From: an archaeon
GTDB taxonomy: Archaea > Thermoproteota > Nitrososphaeria > Nitrososphaerales > Gagatemarchaeaceae
Direction of reading: 5' to 3'
Assembly: GCA_021848045.1 (NCBI GenBank)
Contig: JAJZNC010000060.1
Span: 114,909-178,908, forward strand
Length of the DNA: 64,000 nt
The notes beneath the pieces were generated by a model. That model made no database searches, was not told where the DNA came from, and saw only the letters and a list, made by a program, of their open reading frames with translations. Of the stretch, positions 32,473-40,739 are shown one piece after another; positions within the stretch are counted from its first letter, which is position 1, and the number at the start of each line of letters is the position of its first letter. The translations under genes and the position numbers were made by a program.

Positions 32473-32913
32473 ATGAAGACCGACGCGTCGCCGGTGGAGC
32501 TTCTCGCAAGGGCGAAGACCATCGCCGTGGTCGGGGCCTCGAGAAATCCCGAGAAGGAGGCGAACTCCGTGCCCCGCTACCTCAAGGAGAGAGGCTATCG
32601 TATCGTCCCGGTCAACCCCTCGGCTGACGAGATACTGGGGGAGAAGTCTTACCCCAGCCTCCTGGACCTGCCCCAAGAGCTCGGGAGGGCGGTTGACGTG
32701 GTGGAGGTCTTCAGGCCGAGCGAGAGCCTTCCCGAGGTCGCAAGGCAGGTTGTCGAGATGAAAGGCCGCTATGGCAAGGTGCCTGTATTCTGGGCGCAGC
32801 AGGGCCTCGACAGCGAGGAGGCGAGGCGCATACTCGAGGCCGCTGGTGTGAAATACGTCATGGATGCCTGCATGAGGACGATCCACCAGATCTACGTCAG
32901 GAAGGCTGCTTGA
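32473..32913 (+). CDS. CoA-binding domain protein (YccU-like)
   Basis: The 146-residue protein is a single Rossmann CoA-binding domain: IAVVGASRNPEKEANSVPRYL near the N-terminus, YRIVPVNPSADEILGEKSYPS, and VPVFWAQQGLDSEEARRILEAAG with the final CMRT helix. Such stand-alone domains bind CoA or a related nucleotide; no activity is established. The ATG at 32473 is 5 bp after the DRG stop, so it is co-transcribed. Its end overlaps the convergent zinc-ribbon gene by 17 bp. Confidence 0.88.
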   Translation: MKTDASPVELLARAKTIAVVGASRNPEKEANSVPRYLKERGYRIVPVNPSADEILGEKSYPSLLDLPQELGRAVDVVEVFRPSESLPEVARQVVEMKGRYGKVPVFWAQQGLDSEEARRILEAAGVKYVMDACMRTIHQIYVRKAA

Positions 32914-33058
32914 GGAGCTCGTAGAGCCTGAACCTCGCCTCCTCTCCTGGCGAGAGAACACTGCCGCAGAAGCTGCAGACGACCCCGTTCTCCTTGCGCT
33001 TGAGCGAGGCCCTTCCGCACCGCGGGCACTTCATCTCCTTGGAGTCGGAGGCGGGCAT
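32897..33058 (-). CDS. Small zinc-ribbon protein, 53 aa
   Basis: An ATG at 33058 opens MPASDSKEMKCPRCGRASL, then KRKENGVVCSFCGSVLS and a helix FRLYELLKQPS. Two CXXC pairs form a zinc ribbon, with a C-terminal helix as in some archaeal ribosome-associated ribbons. Its stop lies inside the end of the CoA-binding gene on the other strand. The start is 57 bp from the divergent GIY-YIG gene. Confidence 0.68.
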   Translation of the reverse strand: MPASDSKEMKCPRCGRASLKRKENGVVCSFCGSVLSPGEEARFRLYELLKQPS

Positions 33059-33115
33059 GGTTGTAGATAGCGCTCCGCTCTCCCTTTATACCTTTGCGAC
33101 CCTCGAGAGGATAGG

Positions 33116-33379
33116 TTGGGCTGGGTAGTCTACATGCTCAGGTGCAGGACGGGCGAGCTATACACAGGTTCGACCAGAGACATGGAGAGGCGGCTGAAGG
33201 AGCACAGCTCCGGAAGGGGTAGCAGGTTCACTCGCTCGCGGCGCCCGGTGGTCCTTGTCTACATGGAGGAGCAGGGTAGCAGGTCGGAGGCTCTCAGGAG
33301 GGAGATCGCGATCAAGGCGATGGCCAGGAAGGAGAAGCTCCTGCTCGTAGCTCAGACCGCCCTGGCGAAGACCGCGTAG
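33116..33379 (+). CDS. GIY-YIG domain protein (UPF0213/URI type)
   Basis: The 87-residue protein has the GIY-YIG core: VVYMLRCRTGELYTGSTRD with its Tyr residues, ERRLKEHSSGRGSRFTRSRRP and a LVYMEEQGSRSEALRREIAIK helix. These stand-alone domains resemble UvrC-type nuclease domains. The TTG start fits the first strand. It overlaps the convergent methyltransferase by 28 bp. Confidence 0.88.
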   Translation: MGWVVYMLRCRTGELYTGSTRDMERRLKEHSSGRGSRFTRSRRPVVLVYMEEQGSRSEALRREIAIKAMARKEKLLLVAQTALAKTA

Positions 33380-34143
33380 ACCGGGCTCTCAGGTACCGCC
33401 TGGCCGCGGGTCGTGAAGGAATCGTAGGTCCCTTGGACGCTCCAGCCTGTCGCTTCGAGCCTCGGGACGAGCTCGTGCGGTGAGTAGACCCTGATGTCGA
33501 TGGGGAATTCGCCCGCGAACTTGAGCAGCTCCCCGCCTGCCCTGGCCGCCTTGAGGTAGAGCCGCCACAACCCCTTCTCGCGCGACCTCCCTTCATCGAA
33601 GGCGTATGTATCGAGGACCAGCAGCCGCTTGCTCTCTTCATAGACGTTCTGGGAGGGGTTTCGCGCGATGTAGTCCCTGTTCCTCAGCCCGGAGATGACC
33701 AGGGCGCCTCCCTTCCTCGTCACGTCCCGAGCCTCCCTGAAGAACTTCAGGTCTTCCTCCTCTGAACCGTACCCGATGCTGGTGAAGACGTTAAGCACCA
33801 CATCAAAGCTCTCCTCCTCGAACCTTGAGGTGAGGTCGAGCATGTTCCCTACGACGAACTTCGCCCTCCCCGCGCCCGCCTCTGACTTTGCCCTCCGCTT
33901 TGCGGCCCCCACCAGGTACGGGGAGATGTCGACACCTGTCAGGTCGAAGCCCAGCCTCGCTAGTGGTATCGCCACCCTCCCTATCCCGCAGGGGACGTCG
34001 AGCACCCTGCACCCTCCGAACCCCCTCTCAGAGAGGAGGGATGATATCGCCACGGCATCCTCCTCGCCCCTCTCCCACATCCCCTCCAGGACGAGTTCGT
34101 AGAGCCTGGCGTTCCGAACGAAGACCTTCTCCGCCCAGTCCAC
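33352..34143 (-). CDS. SAM-dependent methyltransferase
   Basis: The 263-residue protein has class I methyltransferase motifs: CRVLDVPCGIGRVAIPLARLG (motif I), a LTGVDISPYLVGAAKRRAK acidic loop (motif II), FDVVLNVFTSIGYG (motif IV region) and GGALVISGLRNRDYIA. The C-terminal third is beta-rich. The substrate is not evident; the layout is that of small-molecule or protein methyltransferases rather than RNA enzymes. Neighbours give no pathway clue. Confidence 0.85.
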   Translation of the reverse strand: MDWAEKVFVRNARLYELVLEGMWERGEEDAVAISSLLSERGFGGCRVLDVPCGIGRVAIPLARLGFDLTGVDISPYLVGAAKRRAKSEAGAGRAKFVVGNMLDLTSRFEEESFDVVLNVFTSIGYGSEEEDLKFFREARDVTRKGGALVISGLRNRDYIARNPSQNVYEESKRLLVLDTYAFDEGRSREKGLWRLYLKAARAGGELLKFAGEFPIDIRVYSPHELVPRLEATGWSVQGTYDSFTTRGQAVPESPVYAVFARAV

Positions 34144-34174
34144 GCGCTTCAGGCGCGGCGAGGGTGGAAAAAAG

Positions 34175-34756
34175 CTAGACTACCCTGGTCCCGAGGTACT
34201 TGTCGCTGAACTTCTTCGTGTACCCCACGTCGAGTGCCAGGCCGACGACCACGTCGAGCAGGAGGAGGACCCAGTAGATTTTGCTGACGTTCCTGAGCAG
34301 GGACGTCCCCATGTTGGGCCTCTGTCCAGAGTCGGTCTGCACGTGCAGCCCCATGAAGTGCTTCCCCACCGTCTTCCCGTACTCCGCCTCGGCCACCGTG
34401 AAGTAGAGCACGAAGAGGAGGTTCGCTATGGCCGCGAAGAACCCGCCGAAGAAGGACACGTTTGCGGTAGCCCCAGGGACGAAGAGACTAGTGAAGTACG
34501 CAGGGAGGGCAGCGGCAGCCACAATGATGCCGACTACCAGGTAGACGATTATCGCATCGACCACGAACGCGACCAGCCTCTTGAGCCAGTACTCCTGGGC
34601 GGTCCGCTCCGCCATCAGGGCGCTCAGCCCAGTGGCAGGGGATGGTGACGGGGACCCCCCTGGGGCAGAGGCGGCCCCCTGAGTCGGCACCCCGCAGGAG
34701 GGGCAAAACGTAGACCCGTCCGGAATCTGCGCCCCGCACTTTGTGCAGAAGGCCAA
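34175..34756 (-). CDS. Zinc-ribbon RDD-family membrane protein
   Basis: The 193-residue protein starts with a zinc ribbon (FCTKCGAQIPDGSTFCPSCG), a Pro/Ser linker and an RDD domain from about residue 55: WLKRLVAFVVDAIIVYLVVG with the R/D pair, FVLYFTVAEAEYGKTVGKHFMGL with the typical GKTxGK, and a LRNVSKIYWVL helix. It has three membrane segments. The function of RDD proteins is mostly unknown; some are linked to ion transport. The zinc-ribbon fusion is common in archaea. It stands alone upstream of cdvB. Confidence 0.85.
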   Translation of the reverse strand: MAFCTKCGAQIPDGSTFCPSCGVPTQGAASAPGGSPSPSPATGLSALMAERTAQEYWLKRLVAFVVDAIIVYLVVGIIVAAAALPAYFTSLFVPGATANVSFFGGFFAAIANLLFVLYFTVAEAEYGKTVGKHFMGLHVQTDSGQRPNMGTSLLRNVSKIYWVLLLLDVVVGLALDVGYTKKFSDKYLGTRVV

Positions 34757-34804
34757 CGCGCCCGCTCCCGGTTGGAGGCTCTGGCTATATCTTGTACGGT
34801 GGCC

Positions 34805-35449
34805 TCAGGCTGCCTCTAGCGAGTCCTCAGCTAGGCCTACCGACTCTGGGATGTCAGGGAACCTCTCCTTCATCCTGCTCTCCGCAACTGCGGCCGCCTC
34901 GGAGAGCGCCCGCTCTGCCTCCTCGTTGGCAGTCTCGAAGTTCATGGTGTAGCCGCCAATCGACCCGGCGTCTACGAGTATCCCGCTGAGCAGGCTCGAG
35001 ACCTCCCCCATCTCACCCTCTGCGTCCGGCATCACCCCGACTATGTCCTGCTTGATGTTCCTGATTATCGATGTCGCGGGCGCGAGGGTAGAGACTATGT
35101 CGCCCATCTCGGTTATCGTGTTGAGCCTAAGGACTATCTGCTCGAGCGCCAGCCTTGACTGGGTTACCATCTTCCCCACCTTCCTGACCTCCGCGAGCTC
35201 GTTGGCGAACATAGAGGCCCTCTGGCTCTCGTGTTTCTGGATTGAGGAGACCGTCTTGGCGAACAGCTGCGCGTCCCTCTCGCGGATCTTTGCCATAGAC
35301 CCGTCCAGCTTCGCCATCACGACATGAATCTGGCGGACCAGGGCATCGAGGCGGGGCTTCAGGGGCCCTGGGTTGTTGAAAGCCGTCCTCAACTTCTCTC
35401 CAATGCTCGTGGACCTCTTCTTTTCCCAGTTGCTTGAAAATTGCGACAT
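34805..35449 (-). CDS. cdvB: ESCRT-III-like cell division protein CdvB
   Basis: The 214-residue protein starts MSQFSSNWEKK and carries the Snf7-like helical core: KLDGSMAKIRERDAQLFAK, IQKHESQRASMFANELAEVRKVGKMVTQ, LALEQIVLRLNTITEMGDIV and a Gly-rich region LLSGILVDAGSIGGYTMNFE. ESCRT-III proteins polymerise at the division neck. The start ATG at 35449 is chosen because it gives the family N-terminus. The C-terminal wing and MIM2 box of full CdvB are not obvious, so it may be a CdvB paralogue. Presence of this protein supports a TACK-type archaeon. Confidence 0.9.
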   Translation of the reverse strand: MSQFSSNWEKKRSTSIGEKLRTAFNNPGPLKPRLDALVRQIHVVMAKLDGSMAKIRERDAQLFAKTVSSIQKHESQRASMFANELAEVRKVGKMVTQSRLALEQIVLRLNTITEMGDIVSTLAPATSIIRNIKQDIVGVMPDAEGEMGEVSSLLSGILVDAGSIGGYTMNFETANEEAERALSEAAAVAESRMKERFPDIPESVGLAEDSLEAA

Positions 35450-35509
35450 ATCCGTGTCTCGGGGGAAAGTCGAGGCGTATCTTGGGGCGTGTGAAAACGA
35501 GATGACCAA

Positions 35510-36065
35510 CGGGTGCGCCGGGAGTCAAGCGGCTCGGCCAATAACGTCAAACGTCCCTCGCGTGCTATCGCCCTCCCAGGGAGGCGCATGGCGCGTCAGC
35601 TGCTCCCTGGAGAGTCTGCCTGGCTCGCGGCCTCGACGCGCTCGCATGGCCTGACCACCGCCACCCTATCCCTCTTCGGAGCCCGGTTTATCTCCCACAT
35701 CCGGGCCACATCTGCAGCGACCGACGGCGTGCCTCAACCTGGCGTAGGTCGCCCCTTCACCCAAGGCGTGGCGGCCCCGAGATCTCAGCTGACAGTACCC
35801 GTCGTGCAGTAGTTCGTCGAGTACCACCCCCTCAGCGATGCGGACGCTGCTCTCGGTGAGGAGCCCCTTAGGCTCGCAGAGGTGAGGGAGGTGAGGGAGG
35901 CCGGAGTCTCTGCCCGGGGAGGTACCTCTCGGGCAACTGGGCGGTGGCGGGCTTCCCTTCGGGATCTCGGCGACATTCAAGCGTGTCACTGGGGCTCCCG
36001 CTACAGGGCTATCATAGCCAAGGGGTAAGGGAGCGGGCTCCCAGGCAGGGGGAGGCGCCAGGCCC
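35510..36065. other. GC-rich gap of about 550 bp with hairpins
   Basis: No convincing protein gene: the frames here are Arg/Pro/Gly-rich and overlap each other. Visible secondary structure includes CCTCCC-A-GGGAGG (about 35573), GCCCGGGGAGG followed by CCTCTCGGGC (about 35909), GGCTAT-C-ATAGCC (about 36007) and GGGAGCGGGCTCCC. A plus-strand TATA-like GGTTTATCT lies near 35686. The stretch could encode a structured RNA. SRP RNA and RNase P motifs were looked for and not found. Confidence 0.4.
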
Positions 36066-36072
36066 CAGAAGC

Positions 36073-36876
36073 CTAGTCGTCCCCCTCGAACTTCTTGGCG
36101 ACCTTCTCGGCAGCCAAGGTCGCCGCCTCGACGGCGTTCATGATGCTCGTCCGGAGCGACCCCTTCTCGAGTTCGTAGATCCCCGCGATTGTCGTCCCCG
36201 CAGGGGTGGTGACGGCGTCGCGGAGCTCCGCCGGGTGCATCTTCTTCTCGCTTAGGAGGTCAGCCGTCCCGGTGAGGGTCTTCGTGACAAGCTTGAACGC
36301 CACGTCCCGTGGAATCCCCACCTTCAGGCCGGCGCTGACCATCGCCTCGATTACGACGGCTATGTACGCGGGGCCGCTTCCGCTCAGCGCTGTTATAGGG
36401 TTCAAGAGCGGCTCTGGCACCCTGATGTAATCCCCGAACGAGCCCAGGACCGTCTCGACCTTCGCCGCGTCAGCCGGGGTCACCCTGTCACCCGGCGAAT
36501 AGGCCGTCATGGCCTCCCCGATAAGGGCGGCGATGTTGGGCATCGACCTCACGACCTTCGCCATGGGAAGAGCCCTCTCGAGTCTCTGGATTGTTATCGC
36601 AGCCATCAGCGAGATGACGATCTTGCCGCTGGTGAACTGGGATATCTCCGCCAAAACGTTCTTGGCGTCGCCCGCCTTGACCGCGACCACAATTACATCC
36701 GCCTTCCTCGCCGCGTCCCGATTGTCCGAGGTGAGAGTCACCTTCGCAAGGTGGGTTCGCGGGAGCGCCGAGAGGTTCCTCCTGGTCATGATCACCTGCT
36801 CGACCTCCGCCGCCCTTGCGACGGAGTTACCGACCGCCTCGCCTATCTTGCCGGCCCCTATGACCGCGACTATCAA
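36073..36876 (-). CDS. proC: Pyrroline-5-carboxylate reductase
   Basis: The 267-residue enzyme has the NAD(P)-binding start VAVIGAGKIGEAVGNS, the VVAVKAGDAKNVLAEI strand, KVVRSMPNIAALIGEAM with the conserved MPN, and the C-terminal dimer domain signature ALSGSGPAYIAVVIEAM and LRDAVTTPAGTTIAGI. It reduces pyrroline-5-carboxylate to proline. The length is standard. It stands alone; the divergent exported-protein gene starts 57 bp away. Confidence 0.95.
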   Translation of the reverse strand: MIVAVIGAGKIGEAVGNSVARAAEVEQVIMTRRNLSALPRTHLAKVTLTSDNRDAARKADVIVVAVKAGDAKNVLAEISQFTSGKIVISLMAAITIQRLERALPMAKVVRSMPNIAALIGEAMTAYSPGDRVTPADAAKVETVLGSFGDYIRVPEPLLNPITALSGSGPAYIAVVIEAMVSAGLKVGIPRDVAFKLVTKTLTGTADLLSEKKMHPAELRDAVTTPAGTTIAGIYELEKGSLRTSIMNAVEAATLAAEKVAKKFEGDD

Positions 36877-36933
36877 GGTGCTCTGCCGCTCGGGTCTCGG
36901 GTTAATAACTTGCCATCATCGCGAGACGCCCGC

Positions 36934-37647
36934 TTGAGCAGGCGGAACCGAAGGAAGGGCGCGTCGTCGCGGAGATACTATCTCGTAGGCGTCGCGTTTG
37001 CGGCTGTTGCCATTGCCATCTACGCGCTAGCCTCATCGCCTCCAGGAGGGAAAGCCTCCGCCGGGTCTGAGCCCGTAATACTCTATGTCGACCAGGGCAA
37101 CGGCGCGGTCAACGGTTCGAATTTCAGGACCATGCTGAGCACCGCGACCTCCCACGGCTTCAACACGATATTCTTCCAGGTCTACAGGTCGGGGACGCTC
37201 CTCTTCTCCAACGGTTCGCTGGGCCGGTTTGTGGAGTCGGCCCACTCGCAGGGTCTCGAAATCTTCTTCGCCCTTTACTTCACCAACTCCACGCAGACCA
37301 TACCACTCTCCATCTTCTCCGACGGCGAGGACGGGATAAGCCTGGACATGTCGGCCCTCCCTGTAGGGGCGCAAATCACCCTGTTCGACTATCTATCCTC
37401 AAACTATCCTGGGAGGACAGCAATCACCACGACCGACCCGACACTCCCCCTGACGCCCGACCTTCTCGTCCTCGAGACCTACGCTCCAGGAGACCAGCAG
37501 TACATCCACCATGGGATGGTCGCCGGGGTCGAGGTGGCGGCGACCTCGAGCCGGCAGGACTACGACCAGCAGGTCGGGTACGCGCTCAGGAACAGCGACG
37601 GCGTGATGGTCTTCGATTACCACGGGCTGGTGAAGGCAGGATACTGA
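36934..37647 (+). CDS. Exported protein with TIM-barrel-like fold
   Basis: From a TTG at 36934 (TATA element GGTTAATAAC about 28 bp upstream) the 237-residue protein has a basic start (LSRRNRRKG), an anchor (about 14-32), then ILYVDQGNGAVNGSNFRTMLS, GFNTIFFQVYRSG, GLEIFFALYFTNST and a late VMVFDYHGLVKAGY. Repeated strand-helix units with FF-Q-V-Y and D-Y-H resemble glycoside-hydrolase-like TIM barrels of the DUF4015/COG1306 type. Catalytic acids are not proven. It is an extracellular protein of unknown substrate. Confidence 0.65.
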   Translation: MSRRNRRKGASSRRYYLVGVAFAAVAIAIYALASSPPGGKASAGSEPVILYVDQGNGAVNGSNFRTMLSTATSHGFNTIFFQVYRSGTLLFSNGSLGRFVESAHSQGLEIFFALYFTNSTQTIPLSIFSDGEDGISLDMSALPVGAQITLFDYLSSNYPGRTAITTTDPTLPLTPDLLVLETYAPGDQQYIHHGMVAGVEVAATSSRQDYDQQVGYALRNSDGVMVFDYHGLVKAGY

Positions 37648-37684
37648 CGCGAGCGTTAATACCTCTCGTGGGGACGTCCGGGGC

Positions 37685-38242
37685 ATGGACCTCGCACCCG
37701 GACCCGACTCGCGTAGTATCTTGCAGTTCTTCCTGATGTCAGGTCGACTGAAGGGGGAGATGAGGAGAGGGTGGGTAAAGAAGCTGGGGATATCTCGTCC
37801 CGAGTCTGTGGCAGACCACTCCTACAGGACGACGCTCATCACGATGCTCCTCAGCGATTCGCTCCGGCTGGACACCGGCAGGACGATGAGGATGGCCGTC
37901 CTCCACGACCTCCCCGAGGCGATCGTAGGTGACGCCACGCCCGAGGAGCGGTCTGGAACGCACAAGATTGACGTAGAGACCAAGGCAATGGAGGAAATCC
38001 TGGGCGAACTCCCCGAAGAGCTGATCGCGCTCTATCGCGCGGCATGGAACGAGTTCGTGGAAGGCGCGACCGAAGAGGCCCGCCTTGTGAGGCAGGTCGA
38101 CAAGCTCGAGATGGCCATCCAGGCATGGGAGTACGCGAACGAGCGCGGCGACCCCTCGCTGGCTCAGGAGTTCTGGGACTCCGCGAGGGAGCAGGTAGAG
38201 GACGCCCCAATCCTCGAGCTCCTCTTTCAAGTCGAGCCCTGA
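37685..38242 (+). CDS. HD-domain phosphohydrolase (YfbR/HDDC2-like)
   Basis: The 185-residue protein shows the HD motif order: VADHSYRTTLITMLLSD (H), MAVLHDLPEAIVGD (HD and downstream E/D), and a late VRQVDKLEMAIQAWEYA with the final Asp. Family enzymes hydrolyse 5'-nucleoside monophosphates (dNMPs). The TATA-like GTTAATACC about 28 bp before the ATG gives a leaderless transcript. It stands alone between the exported TIM-barrel protein and the convergent lyase gene. Confidence 0.9.
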   Translation: MDLAPGPDSRSILQFFLMSGRLKGEMRRGWVKKLGISRPESVADHSYRTTLITMLLSDSLRLDTGRTMRMAVLHDLPEAIVGDATPEERSGTHKIDVETKAMEEILGELPEELIALYRAAWNEFVEGATEEARLVRQVDKLEMAIQAWEYANERGDPSLAQEFWDSAREQVEDAPILELLFQVEP

Positions 38243-38251
38243 CCAGGTCGA

Positions 38252-39193
38252 CTAGATGCCGACAGTCTGCCGACCGTACTTCGCCTTGACCTCCTCGGCG
38301 GGGATGAACTCTCTCTCGTAGGCCTTGAGCTGGGCGAGGCCGCCGAGGTCGAAGAGCCTCCGGAGGTCGCTCAGTGGGTGGTCTTCGTGCTGCCGTTCGA
38401 ACCTGACCTGAGCCTTGGTGTCATCCTTCTTGAGGTCGGCGAGGAACTCCCAGACCGCGACTGCCATCGCGTGTATCGAGGCGAACGGGTAGAGCATCAA
38501 TGCGACACCCATCGCATGGCACTCGGCCACGCTGAGCCTCGGGGATATCGCGGTTGGGTGGAAGACCGCAGGGGCGCCGGTCTCCGTACATATCGTGGCG
38601 AGCTCTTCCTTGGAGGTGAGGCCATCTGCGAACACCAAGTCTGCGCCAGCTCGCCTGTACGCCTTGAGCCGGTCGACGGCATCGTCCAGGCCCCCGCCTA
38701 CCGCCCCCCTGGCGTCGGTCCTCGCGATGAGCACGAAGTCAGGGTCTTCCTCGTTGATGACCTTCTTCGCCGCCTTGATCTTCCCCACCATCTCATCGAG
38801 GGAGACGACCATCTTGCCCTTCAGGTGCCCGCAGCGTTTCGGCACGACCTGGTCCTCGATGTGGACGCCAGCCACGCCCGCCCTGACGTAGTCCTTCACC
38901 GTCCGCATCGTGTTCAGGGCGTTGCCGTATCCGTTGTCTGAGTCCGCTATGAGCGGAAGGTCAGTGACGCTCGTGATATACCTGGCGTTGGCTTGGACCT
39001 CGGTCCCTGTTGCGAGGCCGAAGTCGGCCATCCCCAGCCTCGACATCGAAGTGGCGGCGCCCCCCATGTAGAGTGTGTCGAACCCGAGCCTTTCCGCGAT
39101 TCTCGCGCAGTATGGGTCGTGGACTCCAGGCGCTACTATGGGCTTCTCCTTCCAGTTGTCGAGCTTCTTCCTTAGGGCCTTGGTGGGCTTCAT
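38252..39193 (-). CDS. Isocitrate lyase/PEP mutase family protein (methylisocitrate-lyase-like)
   Basis: The 313-residue protein has the PrpB-type barrel: VAPGVHDPYCARIAERLGFD, the metal-binding DSDNGYGN (Asp84 and Asp86), HIEDQVVPKRCGHL with the catalytic KRCGH (119-123), and LIARTDARGAVG. KRCGH plus IARTDA is typical of 2-methylisocitrate or isocitrate lyases; oxaloacetate hydrolases and related enzymes are alternatives. The ATG at 39193 is used because a TATA-like TTATTACT lies about 28 bp upstream. Confidence 0.87.
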   Translation of the reverse strand: MKPTKALRKKLDNWKEKPIVAPGVHDPYCARIAERLGFDTLYMGGAATSMSRLGMADFGLATGTEVQANARYITSVTDLPLIADSDNGYGNALNTMRTVKDYVRAGVAGVHIEDQVVPKRCGHLKGKMVVSLDEMVGKIKAAKKVINEEDPDFVLIARTDARGAVGGGLDDAVDRLKAYRRAGADLVFADGLTSKEELATICTETGAPAVFHPTAISPRLSVAECHAMGVALMLYPFASIHAMAVAVWEFLADLKKDDTKAQVRFERQHEDHPLSDLRRLFDLGGLAQLKAYEREFIPAEEVKAKYGRQTVGI

Positions 39194-39251
39194 GGTCCCC
39201 GAGCTTCGCATTACGAGTAATAAGCGATGCTGGGATTATCAGGGACTGCTG

Positions 39252-39650
39252 CTACACGGGTACCGCTGGCCCGGCCGATTCTTGGGTGGAACGACCCCTG
39301 CTACCCTTCGAGGGGGACGTGAAGAGCTCCTGGATCCCGTCCAGGGGGTTCTCGCTGAGGTGGAAGTAGATTCTCCTCCGGCCCTTCGCGTTCCCGGCCT
39401 TCTCCCTCTTCGGGAGGGTCGCCTTCACGAACCCAATCCGCTCCAAAAAGTCCATGTGGTCCATCACGCCGGAGTACGATATCCGTATCTTCCTTCTCAA
39501 CTCCTCGCTGGTGAGAGGCCCCTCCGCGAGGGCGGCCAGAATCTTCATCCTGGTGTCGCACGGACTGATTAGCACGGTCTGGCCTACCTTGATGACGCAG
39601 AATCTACCAAGACGGCTCGATCCTTCAGCCATCTCGACCTTGAAAGTCAT
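39252..39650 (-). CDS. ArsR-like winged-helix regulator
   Basis: From the ATG at 39650 the protein has about 132 residues. The wing domain runs VLISPCDTRMKILAALAEGPL, TSEELRRKIRISYSGVMDHMDFLERIG and a basic wing KREKAGNAKGRRRIYFHLSE. The C-terminus is Ser/Gly-rich. It resembles ArsR-type archaeal regulators. A TATA-like CTAAAAGAT is about 27 bp upstream, and a tandem CACCGTTG repeat (39656-39671) overlaps the start site. It is divergent from TFB. Confidence 0.75.
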   Translation of the reverse strand: MTFKVEMAEGSSRLGRFCVIKVGQTVLISPCDTRMKILAALAEGPLTSEELRRKIRISYSGVMDHMDFLERIGFVKATLPKREKAGNAKGRRRIYFHLSENPLDGIQELFTSPSKGSRGRSTQESAGPAVPV

Positions 39651-39655
39651 CTGGC

Positions 39656-39671
39656 ACCGTTGCACCGTTGT
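39656..39671. repeat. Tandem CACCGTTG repeat at regulator start site
   Basis: CACCGTTG occurs twice head to tail exactly at the predicted transcription start of the ArsR-like gene. This suggests a binding site for autorepression, though it could also be chance in a short stretch. Confidence 0.35.
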
Positions 39672-39722
39672 TAGGCATCTTTTAGAGTTTACGGAATGGT
39701 TACGATAAATTGGGACGTGTCA

Positions 39723-39786
39723 CGATATATAGGGGTTTGACCCAATATCCTTAAATACAAGCGCGAGCGATTATAACATAGGTGGT
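39723..39786 (+). promoter_or_regulatory. TFB promoter with Shine-Dalgarno-like site
   Basis: CCTTAAATAC at 39750-39759 is a good TATA box about 30 bp before the likely start of transcription. AGGTGGT (39780-39786) lies about 9 nt before the ATG at 39795, so this transcript has a short leader with a ribosome-binding site, unlike most genes here. A second A+T-rich CGATATATAGG lies at about 39723. Confidence 0.45.
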
Positions 39787-39794
39787 ATTTGAGA

Positions 39795-40736
39795 ATGTCA
39801 TACAGGTTGCACTCCCCAGGGCTTGAGGGGAGACACTTGAGGGCGGACAAGTGTCCACGTTGCGGTAAGGGTCCGCTGGCGGAGGACGCCAATACCGGAG
39901 AGTTCTACTGCACTAACTGTGGCTACGTCATGAAGGAGAAGCTTGAGGAGACAAGACCAGAATGGAGGTCGTTCGGAGAGGAGCAGGGCGGGGAGAACAG
40001 GGCAAGGACCGGGATGCCCACTTCGATAACCTCGTTCGACATGGGCCTGTCGACGGTCATTGGCTCGTCTAACAGGGACGCTTCGGGGTCATCGCTGTCC
40101 GGTGCGATGAAGCACACCATGGACAGGGTGAGGGTGTGGGACAAGAGGAGCCAGGCGGCTAACTCCTTCGACAGGAACCTCAGGCAGGCCTTCAACGAGA
40201 TGAAGATGTTCGCGGAGAAACTGGCGGTTCGCGACGAGGTGATCGAGAGGGCGGCGTACATCTACAGGAAGGCGGTCGAGAGGGGCGTCACCAGGGGGAG
40301 GTCGATAATCCAGATATCCGCTGCGTCGCTCTACGCTGCGTGCAGAGACATGGAGGTCCCGAGGACGCTGAAGGACGTGGCCGCGGTCAGCAATGTCAGC
40401 AAGAAGGACCTAGCTAGGTCGTACAGGATACTCGTGAGGGAGATGGACCTCCAGATGCCCGTCCCCGACCCGATAAAGTCGGTCTCGCGAATCGCCTCGC
40501 GGGCGACAGTCGGAGAGAAGACCAAGAGGCGGGCGTTGGAGATCCTGACCAAGGCGCACCAGAAGGAGATAGTGGCTGGGAAGGATCCAATGGGGCTCGC
40601 CGCAGCTGCGCTCTACGTGGCGTCGACCCTGGAGGGCAACGGGAAGACCCAGAAGGACATCGCAGACGCGGCCTCGATTACCGAGGTCACGCTCAGGAAC
40701 AGGTACAAGGGACTCCGCCAGGCGCTCGGCATCTGA
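39795..40736 (+). CDS. tfb: Transcription initiation factor B
   Basis: The 313-residue protein is archaeal TFB: an N-terminal zinc ribbon (Cys20, Cys23, Cys39 and Cys42), the B-finger/linker region with EWRSFGEEQ, and two cyclin-like repeats (about 110-205 and 210-305), ending LRNRYKGLRQALGI. It recruits RNA polymerase to TBP-bound promoters. The ATG at 39795 is chosen over a TTG at 39789 because the AGGTGGT motif is then 9 nt upstream. Archaea often have several TFBs; only one is in this window. Confidence 0.97.
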   Translation: MSYRLHSPGLEGRHLRADKCPRCGKGPLAEDANTGEFYCTNCGYVMKEKLEETRPEWRSFGEEQGGENRARTGMPTSITSFDMGLSTVIGSSNRDASGSSLSGAMKHTMDRVRVWDKRSQAANSFDRNLRQAFNEMKMFAEKLAVRDEVIERAAYIYRKAVERGVTRGRSIIQISAASLYAACRDMEVPRTLKDVAAVSNVSKKDLARSYRILVREMDLQMPVPDPIKSVSRIASRATVGEKTKRRALEILTKAHQKEIVAGKDPMGLAAAALYVASTLEGNGKTQKDIADAASITEVTLRNRYKGLRQALGI

Positions 40737-40739
40737 CCG

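Noticed and set aside
35510..36065. SRP 7S RNA
   Set aside because: A GGTCAGGCC and an AGGGAGCAGC occur on the minus strand here, but the GGAA tetraloop and helix 8 spacing are absent.
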